Shown: piece by piece, positions 35,318 through 44,725 of the stretch
How the letters are laid out: each line of letters opens with the position of its first letter
How positions within the stretch are numbered: the stretch's first letter is position 1
Assembly (NCBI GenBank): GCA_947367845.1
Contig: CANBES010000011.1
Location: 1 to 49,114 of the forward strand
Length of the DNA: 49,114 nt
Direction of reading: 5' to 3'
Source: an uncultured Clostridium sp.
Lineage (GTDB): Bacteria > Bacillota > Clostridia > TANB77 > CAG-508
The notes under the pieces: model-generated
The model's input: the letters and a program-made list of their open reading frames with translations, nothing else
The model's database searches: none
What the model was told of the DNA's origin: nothing
Translations under genes and position numbers: made by a program

Positions 35318-36259
35318 GTGATAGAAGTAAAAAATGTTACAAAAAAATATGGCAAATTTGTTGCGGTAGATGATATTAGCTTCGAGATAAAAGAGGGAGA
35401 GATTGTTGGTCTACTTGGTCCAAATGGTGCTGGTAAAAGTACTACAATGAATATGCTAACAGGTTTTATTGAGCAAACAAGTGGGGAGATAATAATAGAT
35501 GGTTATGATATGCTTAAGAAACCTAAAAAAGCGAAGAAAGAGATTGGATATATGCCAGAGGGTGTGCCACTTTATGCGGATTTGACTGTTAAAGAGTTTG
35601 TTAAGTATATGGCAGAGATTAAGGGCATAGATAAAAAAGAAAGAAAAGAAAAAGTTGAAAAGATAATAGAGCAAACAGGGTTAAAAGATGTAGAGAATAA
35701 GTTGACAAGAAACTTATCAAGAGGATATAAACAAAGAGTTAGTATGGCAGGTGCGTTAGTTGGAGAACCAAAGATATTAATTTTAGATGAGCCAACGGTT
35801 GGACTTGATCCAAAACAAATAACAGAGATTAGAAAGTTAATTAAGGAATTGGGCAAAACACATACGGTTATACTAAGTTCACATATTTTGTCAGAAGTAA
35901 GTCAAATATGTAATAAAGTAATAATTATTAATAAAGGTAAAATTGTTGCAATTGATACACCAGAGAATTTAGAAGGTAAAGTTTCTAGCAATAATAGTGT
36001 ATATGTAACAGTAGAAGATACAGAAAATAAAATGGAACAAATCAAGGATAAAATTACACAAATTAAAACTTTAAAATTGATAAAGACTAATGAAGATGGA
36101 ACAAAGCAATACGAGATTACATCAAAAGAAGATGAAGATTTAAGAAAGATATTGTTCTCAGAATTGGCAAAAGAAAATATTACAATATTTGAAATGAAAA
36201 AAGTTGACTTCAGCTTAGAAGATGCTTTTATGAAATTAATAGAAGGGGGAAAACAATAA
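35318..36259 (+). CDS. ABC transporter ATP-binding protein (GldA-like)
   Basis: 313 residues, start GTG with AAAGGAGG upstream. A single ABC domain has Walker A GPNGAGKSTT (about 34-43), signature LSRGYKQR, Walker B ILILDEPTVGLDP and the H loop SSHIL. A C-terminal extension (about 215-313) resembles the DrrA/GldA type. It is the first gene of a three-gene operon with a permease (1-nt overlap) and a GldG-like protein, the arrangement known from gliding-motility exporters of Bacteroidetes and also found in Firmicutes of unknown substrate. Confidence 0.92.
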   Translation: MIEVKNVTKKYGKFVAVDDISFEIKEGEIVGLLGPNGAGKSTTMNMLTGFIEQTSGEIIIDGYDMLKKPKKAKKEIGYMPEGVPLYADLTVKEFVKYMAEIKGIDKKERKEKVEKIIEQTGLKDVENKLTRNLSRGYKQRVSMAGALVGEPKILILDEPTVGLDPKQITEIRKLIKELGKTHTVILSSHILSEVSQICNKVIIINKGKIVAIDTPENLEGKVSSNNSVYVTVEDTENKMEQIKDKITQIKTLKLIKTNEDGTKQYEITSKEDEDLRKILFSELAKENITIFEMKKVDFSLEDAFMKLIEGGKQ

Positions 36260-36939
36260 TGTTAGCAGTTATAAAGAAAGAATTTAAAACTTACTTTTGT
36301 TCACCAGTAGGGTATGTTTTTATAGGATTATTTCTAATTATGTTTAGTATATTTTTCTATATTGATGTATTTGCATATCAAAGTACAAATTTTGAATACA
36401 TATTCTATTCTGGTGCAACAATATTAACATTTATAACACCAATACTTACAATGAGAACAATATCAGAAGAAAGAAAAACAGGAACAGAGCAAATATTACT
36501 AACATCACCAATAAGTATTACAAAAGTGGTTTTAGGAAAATTTATTGCAGCAACATTAATTGTTGTAATAACAGAAATATGCACATTTATGTATTTCGGA
36601 ATATTAAGTTTTTTCGGAGTACCACACATTACAACAGCATTAGTAACATTGTTAGGATTTTTATTACTAGCAATAAGCTACATATCATTTGGAATATTAG
36701 CATCTAGCATAACAGAAAATCAAATTATAGCAGGAGTAGTTACAATAGGATTTTTCATATTAACATGGTTTTTACCACAATTTAATAGCATATTTAATAA
36801 TTTTTCACTAATAAATATGTTTTCAAAATTCCCAAGGGGACAAATTGACATAGCAGATACAGTAACTTTTGTAACCTTTACAATTTCTTGTATACTACTA
36901 ACAATAATTGTTATGCAAAGAAGAAAAAGTGTAAGGTAG
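36259..36939 (+). CDS. ABC-2 type permease (GldF-like)
   Basis: 226 residues with about six membrane helices. The start is typical of the family (MLAVIKKEFKTYFCSPVGYVFIG region), followed by the cytoplasmic loop EERKTGTEQILLTSPIS. The ATG overlaps the stop of the ATPase gene (TAATG). It forms the membrane channel with the 35318 ATPase. The substrate is unknown. Confidence 0.9.
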   Translation: MLAVIKKEFKTYFCSPVGYVFIGLFLIMFSIFFYIDVFAYQSTNFEYIFYSGATILTFITPILTMRTISEERKTGTEQILLTSPISITKVVLGKFIAATLIVVITEICTFMYFGILSFFGVPHITTALVTLLGFLLLAISYISFGILASSITENQIIAGVVTIGFFILTWFLPQFNSIFNNFSLINMFSKFPRGQIDIADTVTFVTFTISCILLTIIVMQRRKSVR

Positions 36940-36954
36940 AAAGGGGAATGTAAA

Positions 36955-38454
36955 GTGAAAGAAAAGAAAAAAGAAAATAAAGAGAAAAAGCCTAATAAAT
37001 TTATTGAAATAATAAAGAAAAAATGGTTAATTGACGGAACAAAAACAACATTATTAGTACTAGCTATAATATTGTTATTTATAGGAATAAACATTTTAAT
37101 GCAAAAATTAGAACTAACGCCAATAGATTTCAGTCAAGAAAAACTATATACATTAACGCAAGAAAGTAAAGACAAAGTAAAAGATATAGAAAAAGATGTA
37201 CATATTTATTTTGTAGGGTCAACAGATGACGATTCAAATTTAGAGTTAGCAAAACAATACAAAAATGCCAATGAAAAAATAGTGGCAGAAGCAATAGATA
37301 TAAATGCTAGACCAGATTTAGCCACAAAATATGGAATAGAAGATGGTGTACAAGGCATTATAGTTGAATGTGGAGAGAATTCAAAAGTGCTAACAGCAAA
37401 TGATTTAGTCACTTATGATACAACAACATATGAAACAATAAGTATTGCAGAAGAGAAATTGACAAGTTCAATTTTAACAGTAACGTCAAATGAAGTACCA
37501 AAAGTATATTTCTTAGAGGGATATAGCGAATATACATTAAATACAAATATGAGATATTTAAGTATGTTTTTAGCAAACGAAGTAAATGAAATAGAAACAT
37601 TGAATGTACTATCAACTGGAAAAGTTCCAGAAGATTGTAAGGTATTAGTGATAACAACTCCAAATAAAGATTTTGACGAAATGGCTACAAATGCAATAAA
37701 AGATTATATAAATGATGGTGGAAACATATTGTGGCTAAATGGAGTAATTGCAGAAAAACAAGACTTACCAAATGTAAATAGTGTTTTGGAATTATATGGA
37801 GTTAATCCATTTGACGTAGGTATGATATTTGAAACAGATTCAAGCAAAACTGTATCAGGAATGCCTTATGTAATATTCCCAACAATAGGATATTCTAATT
37901 TGACAAAAACTTTATACAATACATCTGATGTATTACTAATAAATCCAACAAAAGTTAATATAGATGAAGATAGATTAGAAGAATTAAAAGTTGCGAAAAC
38001 AGAACTTTTAACAACAGGAGAAACATCATTCTTTAGAGAAGATTATACAATTTCATCATCAAGTAAACAAGAAGATGAAGAAGCGGGAACATTTGTAGTA
38101 GGAGCAGAATTAGAAAAAACATTACAAGAAGCAAATGAGGAAACAGGAGAAAAAGCAAAAACATCTAAATTAGTTATAATTGGAGAAAATACATTTATAA
38201 CAGACTTTACACTATCACAAAATGCACAATCACCAATAGTAGCATTAGCTCGTAATAAAGACATGGCTTTAAATTCAATTGCATATTTAGCAGAAAGACC
38301 AGAAGACATAACAGCTAGAAAAAGTACAGGTACAGTAATATATACACCAACAGAAGAACAAGATATTATAGTTCAAATTGCAATATTTGGAGTACCAGCG
38401 CTGATAATATTTGCAGGAATTGTTGTATGGATAGTTAGAAGAAGAAAAAAATAG
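36955..38454 (+). CDS. GldG-like ABC auxiliary membrane protein
   Basis: 499 residues, start GTG with AGGGGAATG upstream, 15 nt after the permease. A basic N-terminus leads to a membrane helix (about 36-55), a large extracytoplasmic GldG/ABC_transp_aux domain (about 60-465) and a second helix (about 468-492) with a basic tail (VRRRKK). It completes the exporter operon. Its family is found with GldA/GldF-type ATPases and probably links substrate binding to the permease. There is no gliding gene nearby, so the name describes homology only. A hairpin at 38465-38496 follows. Confidence 0.87.
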   Translation: MKEKKKENKEKKPNKFIEIIKKKWLIDGTKTTLLVLAIILLFIGINILMQKLELTPIDFSQEKLYTLTQESKDKVKDIEKDVHIYFVGSTDDDSNLELAKQYKNANEKIVAEAIDINARPDLATKYGIEDGVQGIIVECGENSKVLTANDLVTYDTTTYETISIAEEKLTSSILTVTSNEVPKVYFLEGYSEYTLNTNMRYLSMFLANEVNEIETLNVLSTGKVPEDCKVLVITTPNKDFDEMATNAIKDYINDGGNILWLNGVIAEKQDLPNVNSVLELYGVNPFDVGMIFETDSSKTVSGMPYVIFPTIGYSNLTKTLYNTSDVLLINPTKVNIDEDRLEELKVAKTELLTTGETSFFREDYTISSSSKQEDEEAGTFVVGAELEKTLQEANEETGEKAKTSKLVIIGENTFITDFTLSQNAQSPIVALARNKDMALNSIAYLAERPEDITARKSTGTVIYTPTEEQDIIVQIAIFGVPALIIFAGIVVWIVRRRKK

Positions 38455-38464
38455 AATAAAAATA

Positions 38465-38496
38465 AAAAAATCCCATAAACTAATATGGGGTTTTTT
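38465..38496 (+). terminator. Terminator whose 3' arm carries the next gene's ribosome site
   Basis: AAAAAATCCCATA (38465-38477) pairs with TATGGGGTTTTTT (38484-38496). It ends the exporter operon. The GGGG in its 3' arm is the only Shine-Dalgarno-like stretch for the ATG at 38500, so folding of the hairpin would also hide that site. Confidence 0.7.
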
Positions 38497-38499
38497 GTT

Positions 38500-39567
38500 A
38501 TGAAAAATATTTTAAAAGTTGTATTTGTAATAATAGGAACATTAATTGGGGCAGGGTTTGCATCAGGTCAAGAAATGTACTTGTTCTTTTTTTCTTACGG
38601 AATAAAAGGATTAATAGGAATAGTTATATCTTGTGTATTAATGGGGTTAATTATATATAAAGCATTATGTTTAATTGATAAATACAACATAAAAACATAT
38701 AAAGAATTTTTAGAAATGTTTGTAAAGCCAAAACAAAATGAGAGCTTCTTCAATTTAAAAAACATCGTAAACATAGTTATAAATATATTTATCCTAGTAA
38801 CTTTTTTTATCATGATAGCAGGCTTTGGAGCATATTTTGAGCAGGAGTTAGGAATAAACAGTTTAATTGGAAGTATTATACTTGCAAGTTTCTGTTTTTT
38901 TATATTTATGACAAGTATAAAAGGAGTTGTGAAAGCAAGTGAAATGCTTGTACCAATACTAATAATATTTGTTGTAATTATAGGACTTATGAATATAATA
39001 GAAATTAATTTATTAGAATTAGACAAATATATAATAAGAACAAACACATCAAGCTATGTAATTAGTGCAATTATATATTGCAGTTATAACAGTATTTTAT
39101 TATTGCCAGTTCTAATAACCTTAAAAGATTATCTGCATAGCAAAAGACAAATTGGCTCAATTGCTGCAATTTCAACAGTAATTAGTATAGTATTATCTGT
39201 TATAATATTTTTACTTTTAGTTAGGGTTGATGTGGATATTGTGAACTTAGAAATGCCTGCTGTTTATGTGGTTTCACATATGCTTAAAATATTAAAATAT
39301 GTATATGGATTTATAATATTAGGTTCAATTTTTACCACAGCCATTTCATTAGGAGCAAGCTATTTGCAGAATGTGAGCAAATCAAAGAAAAGTTATACAC
39401 AGATTGCGGTATTTATGTGTATAACTTCTGTGCTAGTTTCAAAAATTGGATTTTCTAATTTGATAAACTCCTTGTATCCAATTTTTGGATATTTGGGGAT
39501 TGTTCAAATTTTGTTTATAATATTTAAGAAAAATTCTAAATTAAAAATAGCAAATAAAAAAAGATAA
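38500..39567 (+). CDS. YkvI-like membrane transporter
   Basis: 355 residues from the ATG at 38500; an upstream ATG at 38485 lies inside the terminator and is not preferred. About ten hydrophobic helices. The N-terminal GTLIGAGFASGQEMYLFF is the signature of the YkvI membrane family, related to amino-acid/polyamine or sodium symporter-type carriers. The substrate is unknown. It follows the exporter operon in the same direction but after a terminator, so it may be expressed separately or through an attenuator-like arrangement. Confidence 0.82.
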   Translation: MKNILKVVFVIIGTLIGAGFASGQEMYLFFFSYGIKGLIGIVISCVLMGLIIYKALCLIDKYNIKTYKEFLEMFVKPKQNESFFNLKNIVNIVINIFILVTFFIMIAGFGAYFEQELGINSLIGSIILASFCFFIFMTSIKGVVKASEMLVPILIIFVVIIGLMNIIEINLLELDKYIIRTNTSSYVISAIIYCSYNSILLLPVLITLKDYLHSKRQIGSIAAISTVISIVLSVIIFLLLVRVDVDIVNLEMPAVYVVSHMLKILKYVYGFIILGSIFTTAISLGASYLQNVSKSKKSYTQIAVFMCITSVLVSKIGFSNLINSLYPIFGYLGIVQILFIIFKKNSKLKIANKKR

Positions 39568-39594
39568 AGAGACAGTTGTTGACGTAATCCTCCT

Positions 39595-39793
39595 ATGAAC
39601 GATAAAATAATAAAAACAGATGATAAGGAGAGAGATGAAAAAGGGATTACATTAGTAGCATTAGTAATAACAATAATAATTCTATTAATCCTAGCACGGA
39701 GTAACAATAGCGGCGTTAACAGGGGACAATGGAATATTAACTAAAGACACTAATAACATAAACCAAGGTTATCCAACATTAAGATGGCAATAA
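39595..39793 (+). CDS. Short prepilin-type protein, split by +1 frameshift at CGG (39697)
   Basis: Frame 0 from ATG 39595 reads through a type IV prepilin N-terminus, EKGITLVALVITIIILLILA, with the Gly-Ile cleavage point and Glu-less hydrophobic helix common in Clostridia, to codon 35, CGG, and a stop 15 codons later. Skipping the C at 39697 gives LA-GVTIAALTGDNGILTKDT and continues to TAA at 39793, matching the usual prepilin sequence after LILA. The product is 65 residues, much shorter than a normal pilin, and ends GYPTLRWQ, so the middle may have been lost by deletion. AAGGAG-like sites are weak; a ribosome site is ATCCTCC-poor. Neither frame alone is a recognisable whole protein. Confidence 0.7.
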
Positions 39794-39798
39794 CAAAT

Positions 39799-39827
39799 CT
39801 GCCAAAAAGGTCCGTCCCTCTTGGCAG
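39799..39827 (+). repeat. REP-like hairpin (TGCCAA stem type)
   Basis: CTGCCAA (39799-39805) pairs with TTGGCAG (39821-39827) around AAAGGTCCGTCCCTC. It begins 6 nt after the prepilin stop and is followed by a true terminator. Confidence 0.85.
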
Positions 39828-39828
39828 G

Positions 39829-39857
39829 AAAAGCAAGAAATATTTTTCTTGCTTTTT
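39829..39857 (+). terminator. Intrinsic terminator
   Basis: AAAAGCAAGAAA and TTTCTTGCTTTT form a 12-bp stem with a TATT loop and T tract. It separates the prepilin from the DUF5711 gene. Confidence 0.85.
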
Positions 39858-39904
39858 ATTAATTGGTATAGTAAAATAAAGAAAAAACCAAGGAGAAAAT
39901 AGAT

Positions 39905-41092
39905 ATGAAAGATGTCTGGACACAGGAAGAAATAATACCAGAAAAAAGAAAAATGAATATCAAAAAAATCGCAATAATAACAGTAATAATAGTAGTTACA
40001 GTTATATCAATAATAGTAATAGGAGTGTACAATACAAATAGACAAGCAAGAAACTGGATAGATATAAATATATTTAGAAAAGAAGTTCAACAGGACAAAG
40101 TTGCAACAATAGAAATAAATGAAAGTGAAGCAACATCAATATATTCATTTAATAAATACATAGGAATACTGAACAAAACAAAATTCACAATATACGGAAA
40201 TACAGGAAATAAAGAAAAAGAATTAGATATACAAATATCAAACCCAATATACAGTTCAGAAAACAGATTTCTAGCAATTGCAGAAAACAAAGGTCAGAAA
40301 ATATATTCAATATCAGACAAAGAAATTTCTTGGGAAGCAACAGTGGAAGGAAATATTTCGCAAATACACATCAACAAAAATGGATATGTTGCAGTAGTAA
40401 TTGTAGATACAAGTTACAAAACAGTAATTGCAATGTACAACCCAAATGGAACTCCAATATTTAAAACATATCTGTCTTCAAGAGTAGTAGATGTTAGTAT
40501 ATCAAATGACAACAAATTCTTAGCAATAGCAGAAGTCGATACATCAGGAACGATAATTCAATCAAATATAAAAGTGGTATCAATTGATAAAGCTGAAAAA
40601 GAGAAAACAGATTCTGTAGAAAATGCATATCAAAGTGAAGCTGGAAAATTAATAACAAATATAAAATATCAAGACAAAAATAGATTGGTATGTATGTACA
40701 CAGATTGTATTATAGAAGTAGAAAATGGGCAGGCAAAAACACTTGTAGATAATCAAAGTAAAAAAGTAATTTTTCAGTCATTGAATTTAAATAACTACAT
40801 ATGTTCAATAGAAGAAAAATCATCTGGACTATTTACAGCTGATACATTAGTGAATTTGATAAATACAGACAACCAGGACAAAAAGGAATATATAGCAGAT
40901 TCTGTAGCAAGAAAAATATATACAGATGGTGACATAATTGCATTAAATTTAGGGACAGAAGTTGAATTTATTAATACTGGTGGCTGGTTAGTAAAAAGAT
41001 ATGTAGCTAACCAAGAGATTACAAATGTAGTAGTTTCAAACAGCATAGCTGGAATTATATATAGAGACAAAATTGAAATAATTAATTTATAG
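39905..41092 (+). CDS. DUF5711 membrane-anchored beta-propeller-like protein
   Basis: 395 residues. A cytoplasmic N-terminus (1-20) and one membrane helix (about 21-43) are followed by an extracytoplasmic region of repeated short beta motifs such as IYSISDKEISWEA and DVSISNDNKFLAIAEVD, as in a WD-like propeller. The DUF5711 family is clostridial and of unknown function. AAGGAG precedes the ATG. It is 10 nt upstream of the CvpA gene and forms an operon with it, so an envelope role is likely. Confidence 0.8.
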   Translation: MKDVWTQEEIIPEKRKMNIKKIAIITVIIVVTVISIIVIGVYNTNRQARNWIDINIFRKEVQQDKVATIEINESEATSIYSFNKYIGILNKTKFTIYGNTGNKEKELDIQISNPIYSSENRFLAIAENKGQKIYSISDKEISWEATVEGNISQIHINKNGYVAVVIVDTSYKTVIAMYNPNGTPIFKTYLSSRVVDVSISNDNKFLAIAEVDTSGTIIQSNIKVVSIDKAEKEKTDSVENAYQSEAGKLITNIKYQDKNRLVCMYTDCIIEVENGQAKTLVDNQSKKVIFQSLNLNNYICSIEEKSSGLFTADTLVNLINTDNQDKKEYIADSVARKIYTDGDIIALNLGTEVEFINTGGWLVKRYVANQEITNVVVSNSIAGIIYRDKIEIINL

Positions 41093-41102
41093 GAGGTAAA
41101 AT

Positions 41103-41711
41103 ATGGGACTTATAATTGATGGAGTAATAATTTTATTTATACTAGCTTCAATATTTTTTGGGTATAAGAAAGGGTTAATATCATTAGGAATAAATTTAGT
41201 AGCTTTTATAATCACAATTGTTGCAGTAATGGTATTTTATAGACCAATAGGAAACATTATAATTAATACAACAACAATAGACGAAAAAATTCAAGAGGCA
41301 ATAGAAGAAAATGTTGGAGAAATGATACAAACAGACAACGCAAATGGAATTACTAATGAATTAGTAGAAAGTGCAAAACAAGGAATGTTACCAGAAGCTT
41401 CAAAAGAACTTGCAAGAAATATTGTATATGGGGCAACAATGCTTATATTATTTGTAGGTATAAGAATAGCCTTAATATTTGTAACAGCAATAGCGAACTT
41501 TGTTGCAAAATTGCCAATATTAGACCAATTTAACAAGGCTGGTGGAGCTATATATGGTGCTTTAAGAGGTTTTTTAATTATATATGCAGTTTTAATTATA
41601 ATAAATTTAATTGTAACAATGAACCCAGCAGGAACTTTAGGAAATACTATGAGTACATCTTATATTGCTAAGACAATGACAACATATAATATCTTAAATA
41701 TATTTTTTTAA
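41103..41711 (+). CDS. CvpA family membrane protein
   Basis: 202 residues with four membrane helices (about 2-20, 26-48, 105-128, 145-170). The N-terminal IIDGVIILFILASIFFGYKKGL region and the Gly-rich IYGALRGFLIIY region are typical of CvpA. The family is linked to colicin V production in E. coli and in Firmicutes occurs with envelope and cell-division genes; the function is not settled. AGGAGG lies before the ATG. Second gene after DUF5711. Confidence 0.87.
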   Translation: MGLIIDGVIILFILASIFFGYKKGLISLGINLVAFIITIVAVMVFYRPIGNIIINTTTIDEKIQEAIEENVGEMIQTDNANGITNELVESAKQGMLPEASKELARNIVYGATMLILFVGIRIALIFVTAIANFVAKLPILDQFNKAGGAIYGALRGFLIIYAVLIIINLIVTMNPAGTLGNTMSTSYIAKTMTTYNILNIFF

Positions 41712-41717
41712 AAAAAG

Positions 41718-41746
41718 TTGAAATTTTGACAGTTTTTTGATATACT
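41718..41746 (+). promoter_or_regulatory. Promoter of the LCP gene
   Basis: TTGAAA (41718-41723), a 17-nt spacer and TATACT (41741-41746), 31 nt before the TTG start at 41777. Confidence 0.55.
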
Positions 41747-41776
41747 TTCAATATCAATTTTTAGGAGTGAGAAAAC

Positions 41777-43099
41777 TTGAGAGAAAGAGAAAAACATGCC
41801 CAAAAAGGTAAAAAAAGAAAAAAGAAAATATGGAAAAAAATATTATTAATAATATTACTAGCAATAGCCATAGCAGGTGGTGTATTTGCATATAAAGTAC
41901 AAAAGAACGGTGGAGGAATGACAGGAATGTTAGCAACAATGGTAGGACATGATGAAAACACCAGAAAAAATCTAGGAGAATTCAAATGTTTAGTACTGGG
42001 AATTAGTACAGACTTAGAAGGGTCAAGCTTAACAGACACAATAATGGTAGCATCATATAATCCAAATACACAAAAAGCAACGCTATTATCAATACCGAGA
42101 GATACATATACAGGGAAAAACACTGCAAAAGCAACAGCTTATGAAAAGATAAATTCACTATATGGAAGAAAAAACAGACCAGACGAAACATTAGAAGCAG
42201 TAAATGAAATTACAGGCTTAGACATAAAATATTATGCAGTAGTAAAAACAGAAGCATTAATCGAGCTAGTTGACGCAATAGGTGGTGTAACATTCAATGT
42301 TCCAATAGATATGAAATATGACGATCCAACACAAGACTTACATATAGACTTAAAAGCAGGAGAACAACTATTAGACGGAGACAAAGCAGAACAATTGGTT
42401 AGATTTAGACATGGGAATTGGGACCCTAAAACAAGAACATATCCAACATATCCAGCAGAATATGGAGATAATGACTTAGGAAGAATGAGAACACAAAGAG
42501 AATTTATAATGCAAGTTATAAAACAAACAGCAAAAGTAGAAAACATATTTAAAATAGGCGAAATACTTGACGTTGCCAAAAATAACTTGATAACAAATAT
42601 AGACTTTGATGTAGCAAAAGATTATATACCATATATTGTAGAATTTGACACAGCAAATATACTAACAGCAACATTACCAGGAACAGTACCAGATTTAAGC
42701 CAAACTAACAATGTAAGTATATTTGTATACAACAAAAAAGAAACAAAAACTTTAGTTCAAGAACTATTTTTAGATAGAGACAAAACAGAAGAAGACTTAG
42801 AAGAAGAAGGAAACTTGATAACAAAAAAATCAGAAATAAAAATAGAAGTTTTAAATGGAAGCGGAAATAAAGAAAACTTAGAAGATGTAGTAAAAAAACT
42901 AAAAGAAGAAGGATACAAGGTAAGCCAAAAAGATACTACAAACGAAACTTCTAAAACAGTAGTTATAAAAAACAAAGATGTAAGTTCAGAAATATCAGAC
43001 GATATTATAGAGACAATAGGAGCAGGAATTGCTCAAAAGAGCGAATCTACTTCTTCTCAGAAAAACATTACAATAGTTATAGGAAAAGATTATGAATAA
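41777..43099 (+). CDS. LytR-CpsA-Psr (LCP) family protein with LytR_C domain
   Basis: 440 residues, start TTG with AGGAG 9 nt upstream; no ATG fits as well. A basic N-terminus, a membrane helix (about 22-42) and an LCP domain (about 85-275) with DTIMVASYNP, LLSIPRDTYTG, KINSLYG, GEQLLDGDKAEQLVRFRHG and LGRMRTQREF, including the Arg and Asp residues that bind pyrophosphate lipids. A C-terminal LytR_C domain (about 350-438, IEVLNGSGNKENLEDVV) follows. LCP enzymes attach teichoic acids or capsular glycans from lipid carriers to peptidoglycan on the outer face of the membrane. It may be read together with the CvpA operon and also has its own promoter. Confidence 0.93.
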   Translation: MREREKHAQKGKKRKKKIWKKILLIILLAIAIAGGVFAYKVQKNGGGMTGMLATMVGHDENTRKNLGEFKCLVLGISTDLEGSSLTDTIMVASYNPNTQKATLLSIPRDTYTGKNTAKATAYEKINSLYGRKNRPDETLEAVNEITGLDIKYYAVVKTEALIELVDAIGGVTFNVPIDMKYDDPTQDLHIDLKAGEQLLDGDKAEQLVRFRHGNWDPKTRTYPTYPAEYGDNDLGRMRTQREFIMQVIKQTAKVENIFKIGEILDVAKNNLITNIDFDVAKDYIPYIVEFDTANILTATLPGTVPDLSQTNNVSIFVYNKKETKTLVQELFLDRDKTEEDLEEEGNLITKKSEIKIEVLNGSGNKENLEDVVKKLKEEGYKVSQKDTTNETSKTVVIKNKDVSSEISDDIIETIGAGIAQKSESTSSQKNITIVIGKDYE

Positions 43100-43138
43100 G
43101 AAAAGTGATTTACCACATTTTATTCTAACATAAAAAAG

Positions 43139-43170
43139 CAAAGGCTTGAGAAAGTCTAATCAAGCCTTTG
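43139..43170. terminator. Intrinsic terminator between LCP and carboxypeptidase genes
   Basis: CAAAGGCTTGA (43139-43149) and TCAAGCCTTTG (43160-43170) form a perfect stem. The T tract is on the minus-strand side, so it ends the carboxypeptidase transcript best. Confidence 0.75.
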
Positions 43171-43228
43171 TATTTAAATTTATATTGAGCGGTAAGTTTA
43201 GCTTAAAAAGCTTACCCTTGATTCGAAA

Positions 43229-44528
43229 TTATTTCTTCAGAATTATTTTTTTCTTAATAAACCAAATAACACCAAAAACCAACAAAACAAGTAAATTACC
43301 ACCAATAATAGTGTATATAGAATACACAAGAAACTTTGACGGTTCTACACTATGAGAAGCAACTAAATTAGTAGAATATTCAACACCATTTATTTCATAT
43401 GTTGCTTTCCCAAGAATTGCACCTTCATCAATTGGAGCTGAAATATTTTCTTTTAAAGTAATTTTAGGTTTTAAACTCAAAGAATTTTCTTGGTTATTCA
43501 TTAATGCAGATATTTCTTCGTTTGCTAATAAATCTAAATCTTTCGAAGTATAACTTGCATTGCTAATTTGTAAATTTGTAACTATTGCATCTTTATTAAC
43601 AACTTTTTGAACTGAATAATTCGAATATCCATATTGATAAAGGTTTCTGGTATCTACAAAACGACTATCACTTCCAAGAACAACACCAATAAACTCTAAA
43701 TCATCTCTATATGCAGAAGACACTAAGCACCCTTTAGCTTGTGATGTAAAACCAGTCTTTCCAGCAACTAAATACTTATAATAATTAGCATTATCAGGAA
43801 CTAAAAGTTCATTAGTAGAACTATAAAGTCTTGGCTCATGTAGATTTGTTGCAGGAATTGCACAAGAAGCCTTTCCAGCTATTTTCCTAAAAGTATCATT
43901 TTTTAAACAATATTTCATAAGGTAAGCCAAATCATGAGCAGTTGCATAATGATTTTCATCATGTAAACCATATGGGTTTGTAAAATGCGTATTAGTCAAA
44001 CTTAGTTCATTTAACCTTGTATTCATCATAGAAACAAAACTATCAATAGACCCACCAACGTGCTCTGCCAAGACATTAGCAGCATCATTTGCAGAATAAA
44101 CTAATAAAAGTTCCAAAAGTTGTTCAACATTAAGTTGCTCTCCTATTTGAATATTTGCTGTTGTATAACCTTCAGGTATATTCATTATGGCACTATAGTT
44201 GGCTGTTACAATATCATCTAAATTGCAATTCTCTAAAACTATAATAGCAGTCAAAATTTTAGTTGTGCTTGCTGGATAAACTTTTTCATTTTCATTTTTG
44301 CTATATAAAACTGCATTCGTCTTGTTGTCCATTAAATAAACAGAATTAGCTACAATATCAGGAACATTAGTCGCTTCAGTGTGCGGTGTTGAGTCATCTT
44401 TTTCTAAAATTTTAGTTGATGTACCGCTCTTGTATAAGAATTTCTGCTGCAAAAATTGAATTATATGTAGTTGCCAAAATTACTAAAATAGTCAGTGTTA
44501 AAATAATTAATTTCCTTGTTTTCATCAT
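43229..44528 (-). CDS. D-Ala-D-Ala carboxypeptidase (DacF/PBP5-like), signal peptide joined by +1 frameshift at CGG (44426)
   Basis: Reconstructed protein of 432 residues. AGGAGA precedes ATG 44528, which starts a signal peptide (MMKTRKLIILTLTILVILA... IFAAE). Frame 0 reads CAA GAG CGG TAC ATC AAC TAA and stops. Skipping the C at 44426 gives QE-GTSTKILEKDD in the frame holding the enzyme. Penicillin-binding motifs: Ser87-Lys90 (PASTTK), Ser145-Asn147 (SAN), Lys257-Gly259 (KTG). A PBP5_C-like segment (about 290-385) and a C-terminal membrane anchor with Lys tail complete it. The longest unshifted frame starts at a TTG with no ribosome site and lacks any signal peptide, which makes no sense for an S11 peptidase. 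Role: trimming peptidoglycan stem peptides outside the membrane. Confidence 0.9.
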
Positions 44529-44589
44529 TATTTCTCCTAAAATATTATGCAAATAATATATCTCATTTTAACAAAAATTTCAATAGGAA

Positions 44590-44657
44590 CTTTTTGGGAC
44601 AGGGTAAAAAATCTCGAAAAAGGACGTTTTTGGGCGTTTTGAGACAGACCAAAAAAG
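44590..44657. repeat. Decayed REP-like inverted repeat
   Basis: CTTTTTGG (44590-44597) and CCAAAAAAG (44649-44657) are inverted arms with GGGACAG and GAGACAGACC next to them. The core is no longer intact. It occupies most of the 197-nt divergent gap between the carboxypeptidase and ComEA genes. Confidence 0.4.
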
Positions 44658-44725
44658 TTTGAAAATTTAAATTAATAAATAGAAGCAATTGCTAACTGAG
44701 TGATTGCAAAAGAAAGGATGATTTT

